Below, piece after piece: positions 1 to 10,635 of a stretch of DNA of 64,000 bases. A program made the position numbers and the translations under genes. The stretch is from Arachnopeziza araneosa (taxonomy: Eukaryota > Ascomycota > Leotiomycetes > Helotiales > Arachnopezizaceae): assembly GCA_003988855.1 (NCBI GenBank), contig QYAI01000013.1, positions 1 to 64,000 of the forward strand. Direction: 5' to 3'. The first letter of the stretch is position 1, and every line of letters begins with the position of its first letter. Under the pieces are notes generated by a model. The model saw only the letters and a list, made by a program, of their open reading frames with translations. It was not told the DNA's origin and did not search any database.

Positions 1-545
1 TCCATCACTTGCACNNNCAGCTCTTCGGCAGCNTCCCACCGGCCTTGATTCCGGTACGTCGACGCTAGGTTGGCCATGCTNGTCAGCGTGTCTGGATGGT
101 CCACGCCGAGTTTCTTCTTGCNCGTCTCCATCACTTGCACAAACAGCTCTTCGGCAGCGTCCCACCGGCCTTGATTCCAAAACGTCGACGCTAGGTTGGC
201 CATGCTNGTCAGCGTGTCTGGATGGTCCACGCCGAGTTTCTTCTTGCTCGTCTNCATCACTTGCACAAACAGCTCTTCGGCAGCATCCCACCGGCCTTGA
301 TTCCGGTACGTCGACGCTAGGTTGGCCATGCTGGTCAGCGTGGAAGGATGGTCCACGCCGAGTTTCTTCTTGCTCGTCTCCATCACTTGCACCTCCAGCT
401 CTTCGGCAGCGTCCCACCGGCCTTGATTCCAAAACGTCGACGCTANGTTGGCCATGCTGGTCAGCGTGTCTGGATGGTCCACGCCGAGTTTCTTCTTGCG
501 AGTCTCTATCACTTGCACAAACAGCTCTTCGGCAGCGTCCCATCG
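1..545 (-). repeat. Near-identical 126-bp (42-codon) TPR repeat array
   Basis: The same block recurs at exact 126-bp spacing (tggccatgct at 71, 197, 323 and 449). Each unit encodes one 42-residue TPR with a shared core (NQGRWDAAEEL, KKKLGVDHPDTLTSMANLAST). Units alternate between TYRNQ and TFWNQ versions, giving a 252-bp higher-order period. A diverged unit (KLRGRWDAAEELF) lies near 500-570. The Ns sit in these units and probably reflect collapsed or ambiguous reads. Confidence 0.9.
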
Positions 546-2253
546 GCCCCTAAGCTTATACGCCAAGCCTACCATTGTCATACTACTCAGTGTGTCATTG
601 TGCTCTCGACCAAGGATCTTTTCCCCGATTTTCATTGCCTGAACCGACATCTTCTCCGCCTCTACGCCTTTCCCCATTTGCCACGCGTACCATGCAGCCT
701 TGTAGAGTATGGAAGCCCAGTCTCTTAATGCGTCTTGTTCCTCCGGTTGCTGTGTTACTGCTGATTGCGCGTGTGGGAAAAGCGCTTGACACGTTACCCA
801 ATTCTCGTATTCTCCAGTTGGAAGCTCTGCGTCAAGATTACTAATAAACTGCTGTTTCCACCTCTCTTGCTCCTTGTTAGCTTTCAGCCATTCTCGCGTG
901 GCTAGCTGGACCAGTCCGTGCATCTCGAAGGTTGTACCGTCCGTATTAATAGAGATGAACGAGTAATCTCGGAGGGCCAAGACATCTTCTTCAAATCCAT
1001 CACTTATGCTGGACTGTGATGTGTCATTGTCATCGTCGTCACTATCGACAGAATTACCGTCGCTGCTCTCTTTCTGGTCTTGTCGCGAGTTTCGCTGCCC
1101 GTCTTGACTCCGAAGCAGAGCCTCGGGGATTCCTTGCCGGTCAAAAAAGCTCATAAGTGAGAGCAAATCAGCAGCTGATGGTCTGATCTCACGGATATAA
1201 TCGAACGACATTTGCCACGTAATAATAATAGAGTTCTGTGCCTCCCGATCTCGACGAAGCTGTCCACCTTCACGGTTTAAAAGACTTGTTCTCTTGCGAT
1301 CGTTCTTTTGAAAGTCCCGGAAGTACTCTCGCACAGAATAGCGCGGCGCTCTTTGGGAAATATACCCAGCAGCCTGAACGATAGCTAGCGGCATAAACTC
1401 GAGCGCCGCGACGAGCTCGGTAGCGTCATCACCGCAGTCGTCCCCACCTAGCTTCCTCGCAAAGAGTTCCAGCGCATCTGCCTTACTCATGGTTTCGACT
1501 TCGATAATGTCGCGCTGTTCAACCAGCTTGAGAGCCATGTCTCTGCTCCGTGTGGTTATAAGAATCGATCCATTGGAGCATTGCGGAAGATACGCCGCGA
1601 GCGGTCGTAAGTTCCCACTGCTGATGCCATTTGTTTGCCCATCTTGACTAGTGCTTTGAGCCTTGACGAGAAAGCTAGCATCATCCACATTGTCTAGTAT
1701 AAGAACCCACTTCCTCTTCCTATCATCGAGCAGCCAGTCGTGCACGAGCTGGAATATATTGGCCGTTAGGTTCTGCCGCCCAAATATCTTGACACAGTTC
1801 GCAATGTCTCGAAAGCCCTGCTCAAACCGGGCGGCATTGCTCGCGTGGACCCAGAAAACCCACGTCTCCGGTGACAGGTCTCGGGTTCGGTATGCGTATT
1901 CGATGGCGAGTTGCGACTTGCTTCGTAGTGTTAGCCATCCATAATAGAGAGAGCATTTGCGCTTACCCGACGCCGCCTAGGCCAACGAGCGCGGTTCGAG
2001 ATCCCGAGACAGCACATTTTTGGTAGATCTGATCAAGTATTCCTCGCTCGACAAAGTCTATGTCGCGACTGAAGGGTATGACGACTGACGGGTTCGGTAG
2101 GGTCTCTGGTCGCTCTAAAGCGGGGCCGTCATTAGCGCCGGTCAGCTCGGACACTTGCAACTTACCAGGAGGCGCATTAAAAACAACAGACCCGTTGATT
2201 ATTCCGGCTTGGAGGCCAGCGTTAGCGCCGTCAAAAGATATCACGGTAGCCAT
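1..2253 (-). CDS. NLR-type receptor: N-terminal Gly/Gln motif, NB-ARC, TPR (3' end off the window)
   Basis: Exon 1 is 2253-1967, the intron 1966-1921 (GTAAGC...AG) and exon 2 1920-1, still open at the edge. The splice restores the P-loop GLGGVGKSQLAIEY. Walker B follows (KWVLILDNVDD), then GSILITTRSR and an FMPLAIVQAAGYI segment, the order seen in NB-ARC STAND ATPases. The C-terminal part is TPR repeats. In fungi this architecture belongs to NOD-like receptors implicated in non-self recognition and regulated cell death. The first 30 residues have no classical effector domain but contain NAGLQAGIINGSV, which resembles the short amyloid-signalling motifs (sigma or PP/RHIM-like) found at NLR N-termini. 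That assignment is inference. The C-terminus and full repeat number are unknown because the contig ends in the repeats, which contain several N bases. The domain call is confident; the specific ligand and partner are unknown. Confidence 0.85.
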
Positions 2254-2501
2254 CGCGGCAGAGTAATTTGACGACGAAGGGTTGAGAACGGCTGAGTGTG
2301 TCGATGTTGTTCGCCCCTCTTCAGCGACAGTAGCCTAGGGACCACCAATCAGAGTGAACGGCACTAAAGCCTCAGCTTAACTCAAGGTTTACATCCTTGT
2401 TTTACTACAATCCTGTCTGTTTTAACAACACCAATGGCTGATCCTCTCAGCATTATACAGCTAGTGAAGCCGATTTCGAGCTCTACTGTAGTGGTTAAGG
2501 G

Positions 2502-3550
2502 TTATGTTAGTGAATTATTTAGTGCAAAACGGAACCCCTTAGAAAACAGAGCTTTAACCCTCAAGGTTCTAAGGTATTCTATTCGGGATCGATGCAAACA
2601 AATACACAATGAGTCGATCCAGAGATATCGCAGACCGAGCATTCGAGTAACGGTTATTGCATCTTGAAAGTTTCCAGGTAGTTGAGAGCAGCGTGGAAGA
2701 TTTTGGTTCTTGACAATTGCCACCTAGATCGTCGAAGACCCCCAGCAATGTGATAATGCTACGTACTTTGCGTGCTCGCCTTTACTTTCAAATAGTTTTA
2801 TATCAGATGCGGACTGTCCTATATCAATTACGCGGGTTGGGAGCTGTGGCATCGCATTTCTTGGGCCACAGGAATCATTGCTTAGACACTTGTGCAGCCA
2901 TTCATTTGCGACATGAAAATCTGGCCAGAAGTATTTCATCTTCTGCATGCCAGATATCAGCTCTGTCTCGTTGTCAGTCAGGCTGTGTTGGGATCCTATA
3001 CCTGCTTTGGCATAGATTCCATACCTGCTTTGGCATAGATTCCAAGCGTTGCTGTATCTTCATCTGGCATGAAAGATTTAGGATCTCCCTTGACTTCGAA
3101 ACAAATACCCCTTACAGATTGTCGAAATAGACGAGATTCAGTCCCTTTCCCTTCTTTATGAACCTGCGTATTTCCAATCTTTAAGCCAGTGTCTTTGTCT
3201 AGCCAAAGTTTTCTAGTTGAAACGAGAGATGCGGCCAGAATAACTCTGGTGTATTTGATACTGCAGACTTGAAATCCTCTGCTTTCTTCGCCTGATCCTC
3301 TTCCCCACCTCTTCCTCAAAATCATACCACACCCAGTTCGGAGAATTCTCAAGCCACGTGTCCCAGAGAAGAGAACAGAGGTTGCACCCTTCAGCAATTG
3401 CAGATTGCACATCGCGTATAGTGCTATGGTATTTAAAGAGATACGAAGCAGAGTTGTCATAGTCACGCCTGGGTAGAGGGTTTCGATATTTGGCACCACT
3501 TCACTGGCCATGGATCGGAGGTTGAAGCCTCGACAGTAGACACAGAACAT
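2502..3550 (-). pseudogene. Broken HET (heterokaryon incompatibility) domain gene
   Basis: Fragments in several minus-strand frames match the order of a HET protein: an N-terminal cysteine segment (MFCVYCRGFNLRSM), then SAIAEGCNLCSLLWDTW (near 3410), a linker ending in LPTRVIDIG, YVALSHCWG (near 2750) and [19 protein letters not shown] (near 2640). HET domains trigger incompatibility cell death in filamentous ascomycetes. At least four lesions are visible: a frame change near 3480 between the N-terminal segment and the SAIAEGC segment; a 23-bp tandem duplication at 2999-3044; an in-frame TAG just after the LSHCWGSSTI segment; and loss of homology directly after DSLCI, followed by unrelated residues and a stop. 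No single splicing scheme seen by eye repairs all of these, so it is called a pseudogene. It lies directly upstream of the NLR on the same strand. Confidence 0.8.
2999..3044. repeat. Exact 23-bp tandem duplication inside the HET pseudogene
   Basis: The unit starting tacctgctttggcatag occurs at 2999-3021 and again directly adjacent at 3022-3044. Since 23 is not a multiple of three, the duplication shifts the reading frame between the linker and the HET core. Confidence 0.95.
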
Positions 3551-4341
3551 TATGGTGCCTTCTCTAGGTAATTTGAGAGAAGGTAACGTTGAATCTGACT
3601 GGGTTTAATTGGCACAAAAAGTTAAATCACAGAGCGCATGTGTTGTGGTAATCCTGTCCGGATTTCAGTGCAGTCTATCATCTGCAGAAGGTCTGGCGGG
3701 TGCTGACTCAGCCAAACACACTAACTTAGTTAAGTTAAGTTAACTTAGGTTAACTAACTTAACAGTTAACTTATTTATTGGCCCTACAGATCTATTCTCT
3801 TCCTACATCTGAACCATCAATCAATGCAACTCTGCTGCCATACGCGAAAAATACACTGTCAGACTGTAGGTCTCACCGTTTCCATGTTGGATACTCTTTC
3901 GTGTGACAACGGTCTGTACTTTGGGGGCTAAAAAGGAACAGGGAGCCTCGCCTGTCCGCCCTACTTTCCAACAGGCTGCATGCCGAGTGCCACAATCCTA
4001 CGTGGAGGCTGAAGAGCCAATAGCAACCACCCTGAAGTCCTGAAGACCAACAGGACGATTTGGTGGCTTGAATTGGGATTCGTTTGATTGATGGGCTGAT
4101 TCTCACTATCTCCCAACCAAGCAGGCAGCCAGGTGCTTGCATGTGAGATATCACAGCCTGCTCTTCTTTACCCCTCCCTCCTCTCCCTCCTGTTCTGCTT
4201 GAATCTTCAGAGCTTGTATTTCTTCTCTTCAATCTTGTTTTCCTGTGATCTCAACCTTTCTTTCGGCTCGGAATTTACATCTGAATTCTTTGACTGCTAC
4301 ATCAAATTACTATCAAGTGGAAATACTTTACTCTCTTCACT
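3551..4341. other. Intergenic region with palindromic TTAACTTA cluster
   Basis: No coding region is supported here. The only standout is the short repeat cluster near 3719-3772. The last 200 bp before the next gene are pyrimidine-rich (ctcccctcctctccctcctg-like tracts), as is common for fungal promoters and 5' UTRs. Open frames on either strand have no recognisable composition. Confidence 0.6.
3719..3772. repeat. Palindromic taacttaagttaac-type repeat cluster
   Basis: About 54 bp are built almost entirely of overlapping TTAAGTTAA/TTAACTTAG units, including self-complementary GTTAAC. Several short hairpins are possible. No function can be assigned from sequence. Confidence 0.7.
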
Positions 4342-7253
4342 ATGGCATTTCCAAACCCAGTTGTCAAGCCACAATTAATCGGTTGGTCTAATCGCGTTCA
4401 CTTCTCGTCTTACTCACTTCCTATGTTATTTCTTCTTGGTTCCCATTTTGGATCGGTCCCATGCTGACCTAAAAACCTTTCCTAGATAATTGCAACTTCC
4501 TCTATGGCCGAGGCACAACAATCGTCACTCTTCAGCCTGATAAATTCAGCTACCAAGCACTCGTTATGAAGTATGATGCTTTCACGGCTTCCTGGACCAA
4601 ACATATCCACTCCGCGGTACAAAGTGATAGAGTCGGTGCTCTCAGGTGTTTGCTTGAGAAGACAGAGATGGAAATCCTGAAGGTATTCGAGGCCAATGGG
4701 ATCAAGGTCCCATTCTTAACGAGTGAGGATGGAGAGAGATGTGAAGTTGTTAGGGGTTTGGTTTTGCCCCGCAAAGGCCTAGATGGGATTTCGGGTGGAA
4801 ATGGGAGTGTGAGTGGTGCTGCTGAGGAATTTGAGTTTGTTTCTACGCCAAGGTCAAGCTTTTCTGAGAAAATCGTCGTTGAAGAGGCGGGTCCAGCTCC
4901 TGAATCTTATACGGACGAAGTCGAAGAGGAGGAGATTCCTTGCGAGACTGAGTCTGTCGAATGTTATCCTTTGGAAACCGAAAATCCTTGCGAGCTCGAA
5001 ACTGAATATGATCCTTACATACCGAGCTCTTGCGTGCCCAGAACTCTGGTGGAGTACGTTCTTAATTACGATCCCAACGCGTATGATCCTTACGTGCCAG
5101 ACCGTACCTACATAACTGACCATCCATATGTGACCAATCATACGTACGTATCGGATTCTACTGAAGTACCCGGTGATTCTTATTTGCCTGATGGCCCGAG
5201 CCTGCCCGAGCCTTTGTGTCGTCTTAGAACCGAAACCCTTGGTTGCGAGCCTACCACTACTGAGTGCTATCCTATGGGAGAGGAACTTGCCTGCGAAACC
5301 GAGGCGCCTAATTGCTCTTCCCAGGAAGCCGAGCTTTCTTACGAACCTGAGCCTGCGCCTTATGCTGAGCCTGAACCTTCTTACAAACCTGAACCCGAAC
5401 CTTATATTGAAGAAGCGAAGGAAGGGAAACCTATTTATGAGCTCCAACAAGAGGCTACTGTTGAATATCAAGATCCTTGGGCTATATGGGGAGTCTCGAA
5501 GAGAATCACAGACAAAGTTCAAGTGGAAGAACGCTCAGCGCCTGAGCCAGAACCCAAGGAAGTTGAAATCGTCAGTGAGCCGGGCGAAGAGGCTCTCTCT
5601 GCTCCTGATGATGTATGGGCTGTCTGGGGCCTGTCGAAGAAGAATAAAAAGAAGAGATATTGTAGCGCGGTTGTTGAAGAAGCCGAAGCATCTGCGCCAG
5701 CATGTGACCCAGAGCCAGAGCCAGCACCAGAGTGCACAATACTTGAGTCAGAGCCAGAAATTGCGCCTGAACCGGATAATGAAGACCTTGATTGGGGCAA
5801 CTTTATGACAAAAAAAGATAAAAAGAATAGGAAGAGCGTGGTCATCGAAGAACCTGCCATTGTTTCCGATCCTGAGCCAGAGCAAGAGGGACAGGAAGAA
5901 GATTTTGGCTGGAGAAGTTTTAGTTTATCGAAGAAAGGCAAGAAGAAGAAGTGTGTGGTTATAGCAGAGCCTGCAGTTGAAGAGCCTGCAGTTGAAGAGC
6001 CTGCAGTTGAAAGACCTTTACTTGAAGAGGAGGCATTCAATTTGGACAGTTTTATCACTTCATCAAAAAAACAGAAAAAGAAGAAGAGAGTCGTTATAGA
6101 GGAACCTCCAGTTGAGGAGCCTATCAGCGAGGAGCCCATCACTGAAGATCCCATCACTGAAGATCCCATCACCGAAGATCCCATCACTGAAGTACCTCTT
6201 ACTGTTCTAGACCATCAACCAGAGCCTCAGCAGGTAGAAGAGGACATCTGGGCACTCTTTTCCACCTCGTCGAAGAAGGACAAGAAAAAAAAGAGAGCAG
6301 CGGCTGTAGAAGAACCTTTGGATATTCCAGATCCATTACCTGAGCGGGAGCCTGAATCAAAAAACGTTGAAGATGGCTTTGATTGCGGTTTCTATACACC
6401 AAAAAAATCCAAAAAAGACAAAAAGAAGAAGGGAATGATGTTAGAAGTATGTCTGGTTGATGAGGCTCCTGAGGCCCTCGCACCTGAACCTGAGCAAGAG
6501 CCAGAGGAATTGCCAACGGCAGCGGCGGAGCCTGAGCTTGGACTCGCAACACCCGAAGCTCCACCGGAGCCAGCAGTTGACGATGCTTTCTCTTGGTTTT
6601 TGCCTGGGAAAAAGGATAAGAAAGGTAAAAAGAAGAGGTATTCCGTTTGGGATTTTGAAGTACCTCCTGTGGAGTGTCCAGCAGCGGAAGAGTGTGAGGT
6701 GTACGCTGAAGAAGAGGAATATCCAGCAAAGGAGGAGCGTTCTGAAGAAGAGATGTGTCCTGCAGAAGAGTATCCAGCAGTTATAGAAATGCCAGCAATT
6801 GAGGAAATCACAGCAACCGAAAACTGGAACGCTACTGAGCCACCTCAAGAAACAGACTGGACATCTTCCTCGATCACAAAGACCAAGAAAAAGAAGAAGA
6901 GCGTCACAATTGCATCCCCTGAATCCGAACCCATACCACCTCCAAGCGGCCAAACCGTCGTACTCAAGATTATCTACGACGATGCTTTGGGCACCGAGAT
7001 TCTCGGAACCATGGTGACGCTCCAGGAAAACTCACGGGACGGGATCTACGCTGCGGTGAATTCATATCTCGATTCACGAAAGCCGAAAAGTCGTGAACCT
7101 GCTGCGCGATCGCTCGTGATTAGCTACGGTACTGGGAAGTACGGGGATCTGAAATTGTCTGCGCTGGATGACAGGATGTGGCCAGAGTATCTGGAGTACT
7201 TTAAGCAATGTACGAAATTTCCGGAGCTGACTGTTGATGTTGTGGATTTTTAG
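4342..7253 (+). CDS. Modular acidic/polylysine repeat protein with folded C-terminal domain (935 aa)
   Basis: Exon 1 is 4342-4381, the intron 4382-4485 (GTTGGT donor, ctgac branch, CTAG acceptor) and exon 2 4486-7253. The splice joins the start to a conserved-looking block (LYGRGTTIVTLQPDKFSYQ) that the longest ORF alone would miss. Residues 1 to about 100 look globular and are reminiscent of a BTB-like beta start (low confidence). The middle 650 residues are Glu/Pro-rich linkers carrying nine spaced modules, each made of acidic residues, an aromatic/Trp patch (WAIWG, WAVWG, WRSFS, WALFS, FSWFL) and then a lysine run (SKKDKKKKR-like) plus VVIEEP. Modules begin near 5473, 5614, 5788, 5905, 6040, 6241, 6373, 6583 and 6850. 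The last 100 residues (TVVLKIIYDD to VDVVDF) appear folded. I recognise no family. The lysine clusters could be nuclear-localisation or polyanion-binding signals. Confidence 0.85.
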
Positions 7254-7576
7254 GATGGGAGAAAACAGTTTTAGATTTGAGCTGGAATTTATTGTCCACT
7301 TTGATTGTCCTAGCTAAAGATGATTTCCGAAGTGATTTGCTTCAACTTAATTGTCGATTCCGAGTGGGCTCAGAAAACATGAATGAAGTTGCTGACCCTT
7401 TTTTTTCTGACTCCAAGTTATGAAATGAATAACCCACCCTCCCTCGTGGCCCTTTCTGCTAGCCATTTGTTATATGAAGCTGTGGCTGCTTTTCTATAAA
7501 TACATCATCCTTCAAAGTCGACATCTCCTGTGCGGGTGAGGTTTCCAGGCACAATCAGCATACGGAAGTCTCCGTC
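7254..7576. other. Convergent 3' intergenic gap
   Basis: This is the space between the stop of the modular protein gene and the stop of the minus-strand BTB gene. It has AT-rich 3'-UTR character with a poly-T run near 7400. No gene, RNA or repeat is visible. Confidence 0.6.
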
Positions 7577-8380
7577 TTACTCTTCTTTACCCACCCCTAC
7601 CCTTTCTCTGTATCCTATGTCTTCCGCAACATGGAAATCTTTGACGTCTGGGATGGGTAGAAACGCGCGAAGATTTCTTGACATATGTTTTGCCTGATAA
7701 CAAACGAGATCCATTAACATTTCTGTTGTTAACATTTCTTTTTTGAAGATTTGCGAGAACCCGGAAGCGATTTTGAAGGCGGCATCTATCTCACATGCGT
7801 AATACCGAATGAGAATTCTCCGAAGTTGGCTGTCCGCACCTGTGTTCTCATAAACAAATTTGAGTTCTTCCGGGTGGACTACAAAAGCGAGCTTGGATCT
7901 GATCTCGCTAATAGTGTCCATGACTTTATTTTGAAGTTGTGGAATCATGAATTTATCGGCCATAATCCAAAGCCTTGGAAGAATTTTGAACATCTTAATT
8001 GAATGCTCTTCGCCGCTGAGTAGCTTCTGAGTGTAAATCCACTTTGTAAAGAGTGCAAATACAGGCTCGTCAATATCTTCGAGAGCGTACGTTTGCGTCA
8101 TACCTTCCTTGAAATTGCTTTTGAAGGCTTTCTCAAGAACTGGGGAGGCATTGCAGACGGGATTTTTGTGAACCTGGATTTCCTTTTTATTCGGACCAAT
8201 GATAAACGTGACGAGATCACCAAGGTCACTAAAATCATGTCAGACATCGCTGACGTGATAATTAAAGTACACATACCCAAAGTTTGTCGCTGTTGGTTTG
8301 ACCCTTTTAACTGGATGTGGGATAGGAACAGATTCTACTACATTTGGAAGGCAAGAACTTGGCGTCGCTCGTTTAGGCAT
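7577..8380 (-). CDS. BTB/POZ domain protein (251 aa)
   Basis: Exon 1 is 8380-8277, the intron 8276-8229 (GTATGT...TTTTAG) and exon 2 8228-7577; the spliced frame is open and divisible by three. A basic tail (MPKRATPSSC..., residues 1-34) precedes the BTB core: DLVTFIIGPNKKEIQVHK, then CNASPVLEKAF and KSNFKEGMTQTYAL, with WIYTQK for the next helix. The BACK-like half has LWIMADKFMIPQLQN and FVYENTGADSQLRRI. This is the lineage-expanded fungal BTB family also seen at 10.6 and 51-61 kb. BTB domains mediate dimerisation and often recruit Cul3, but no Kelch, MATH or zinc-finger partner is present, so its role is unknown. Confidence 0.88.
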
Positions 8381-9329
8381 CCTGATAATTGGATGTTTGA
8401 TGGTGGAAGGTGATATTGTCTAGCTGTAATCGGATTTAACATGAAGAGATAGACGGGAATATTCGAAAATATCGAGTTTGCTATTATTGCGTTGATCGAA
8501 AGCTTCAACAATATCAAATTGAAATTGAAGTTGAAGTTCAACTGATGAGTAATGAGTGGTGAGTGATACCGAAGAAATTGAAGATGAGATTGTCTATTGA
8601 GGTATCGAGGCACCCTGAAAACTCGTTTGTGGTTGTGTGGATGTGGATTTGAGAGAGTTGGATTTATTATGACTTGAAGTGGGGAAGTTTTTCTTGTTGA
8701 TCAGACTTGCATTTAGATGATATGATCGAAGTCCACTTTGAAATTTTTCAATTCCAATTGTTAGGATCAGTCAAGTTAGTTCAAAGACTTCGGGTGAGCG
8801 TTTCCCCGCTTCCATTTCCTTAACGGCTTGTCCTTCCATATATCCACTCTCCACCATAAAGCACAACAACCAGATTTCCGCCTTTTAAGAATGGAGGACA
8901 AAGGCAAACAAGACCGCCAGTGCTCTTGAAGGAACAATCGCTGCGATATTGGATCGCCTCTGTAGATCTAGCATATTCAAGATGAGAGTGGTAGTGCAGG
9001 ACCTGATGACCTCTGCTATCAGTTGAGGAAACCGCTTTTCTATCGTGTGAGTGAAGACTGTGAATCCACTTTCCACTTTCATTAAGAGGATCATATATGT
9101 ATTCATAAGCATCGCGACGTCTTGATATTCGTAGAACGTCAGTTGATGTATGGATAAGGCGACACCCTTTTAATGAGGCTGATTCTTATCCCCAAAATGG
9201 GAAGAATTGCCGTCTCTGAGATTTGATGATCATATCAATATCCAGGACTGTGTCGGCTGAGACACAAGAGTGAAAGTTGTTGGAGAGATTAAGAACGGAT
9301 TTTGCCCAATTGCTGTGCCTAGGGTACTA
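8381..9329. other. Gene-poor stretch, possibly decayed HET-gene 3' part
   Basis: 8381-8880 is the likely upstream region of the BTB gene, with AT-rich sequence and a gaaattgaagttgaagttc motif near 8520. From about 9120 down to 8885 the minus strand reads as protein-like residues (DAYEYIYDPLNESGKW...), but with no start and no recognised domain. It may be the tail of the HET relic just upstream (inference). Confidence 0.4.
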
Positions 9330-9583
9330 GAGCGGCTTGTAACAATCCACTATTTTGGAGGAAATGACCTCTGCCGTGCTCTTGCGGTGATCAGTACGAA
9401 TCTCTGGTGGCAGTGAATCTAGTTCTCTGGTCTCTTCTCCGAATCGTAGCATCGAAAGATTTTGTCTCTTGGATTTGTAGCATCAAGATCAAGGCCTTTG
9501 ATCAGAATATCAAGGATGCCATTCGGCTTAGTTGAAGGCTCATTTTCTTTAGCATCGAAGAGATCGTTAAAGAGAGGAGGCAT
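9330..9583 (-). pseudogene. Second HET-domain protein relic
   Basis: From an ATG at 9583 the frame reads NGILDILIKGLDLDATNPRDKIFRC and stops at 9419. The signature DAT(D/N)PRDKIF(ALLG) is the conserved block that follows the HET domain in many fungal HET proteins. Shifting frame right after DKIF continues the family pattern (GEETRELDSLPPEIRTDHRKSTAEV) down to about 9340, so one indel separates two recognisable pieces. The N-terminal HET core is absent upstream. It is a fragmentary relic on the same strand as the HET pseudogene at 2.5-3.5 kb but too short to say whether it is a copy of it. Confidence 0.6.
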
Positions 9584-9825
9584 GACTATGTTATGGATGG
9601 ATATATCCTCATTTTAACCCAGCCACTACAATTTCATGAATGCATTTGTTGACCCTCAGAGCCATCAACCAAGTCATAACTTCCTAGCCATAGTGAACAG
9701 TGGTACGTTTGGCGTTGTATATTTAATGCAAAACCCAAGTTTGTTTTGAACCAGGGCATGTCAAATAACTTCCACTCGTCAAGGAAGTAACTGACCCCCT
9801 GTCTCTGAATAATGGTTCATGAAGG
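9584..9825. other. Short gap, nothing recognised
   Basis: AT-rich sequence between the HET relic and the next open frame; no gene or RNA signal seen. Confidence 0.5.
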
Positions 9826-10140
9826 TCAGGCACATTTCGTATTCAAAGGGACTTCCAGCTCGACATATGGTCGCTCCGGACAATACCGATGTACTTTGAA
9901 TAGTCCTTCTGCTTTGGCACAGACGGAGCTCAGTTGATGATGATCCACCTCGTTTTGCATGGAGGCCATGGCGTCGAATTCCACTTGCCTGTCTGCCGTT
10001 AACTTATGTTTCTGCTTTTGCTTAAAAGTGCGAGTAAATGACTGCTTACAGGAAACAGAGCAACCAGAGCAATATTTAATGCTGCTTGTTAGTGAAAATG
10101 GTGTTTCTGGTTCAGGTGCGAAGCACAATTGATTAAACAC
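9826..10140 (-). CDS. Unrecognised open frame (104 aa), possible gene fragment
   Basis: It is listed because its composition looks like real protein and not a shadow frame. There is a Cys pair (YCSGCSVSCKQ), a basic segment (TFKQKQKHKLTADRQVEFD) and a C-terminal part (FKVHRYCPERPYVELEVP). No domain is recognised and no introns were resolved. It sits between a HET relic and a BTB gene, a turnover-prone neighbourhood, so a fragment of an older gene is as likely as a functional gene. Confidence 0.3.
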   Translation of the reverse strand: MFNQLCFAPEPETPFSLTSSIKYCSGCSVSCKQSFTRTFKQKQKHKLTADRQVEFDAMASMQNEVDHHQLSSVCAKAEGLFKVHRYCPERPYVELEVPLNTKCA

Positions 10141-10635
10141 TGCACATGGATAGTGTCAAGCACCTCCCTGTAACCTATTAACTGACTGGGGAGCCAATTG
10201 AGCGAGGAAACCCCCTTTCATATCAGATGGGAGAGGTATAAATTGGAGAATAGGTTAAGAGGGGGATGATTGATTAGGTGAGAAGAGTGCTGTCAGGCCA
10301 TGAGATTTCTCGGCGCTTAGACCCGAACTGTACAACAGAAAAATGCAGTGAATCGGTGAAGACCATACCTAAATAATGGAATTGGGGTTCTTGAGGCCAT
10401 CTTCGTATTTGATTCTCTCATAATTCAAGCTCGCGCGAAGCAAATCTATTGAACAAAGCTAAGATTTCTTTGAATTAGGGGATTGCTAAACCCAATTCCC
10501 ATATATCATAGCTATCAGCAACTGCACACATCATCGAAATATCCCATCCGAATTCCGCCTATGGTTCTTTTATCGTCAGCACAGATCAACTAGGTGATGA
10601 ATGATATCCCTTACTTATTTGGATGGTTGCTACGC
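10141..10635. other. Intergenic, nothing recognised
   Basis: Upstream side of the 104-aa frame and 3' side of the RGG-BTB gene. AT-rich with a short purine tract (aagagggggatgattgatt) near 10258; no coding signal. Confidence 0.5.

Noticed and set aside
4854..6953. Long antisense and alternate-frame open frames over the modular protein gene
   Set aside because: They mirror the repetitive Glu/Lys codons of the real gene (runs of Ser/Phe or Arg/Leu) and carry no independent motif.
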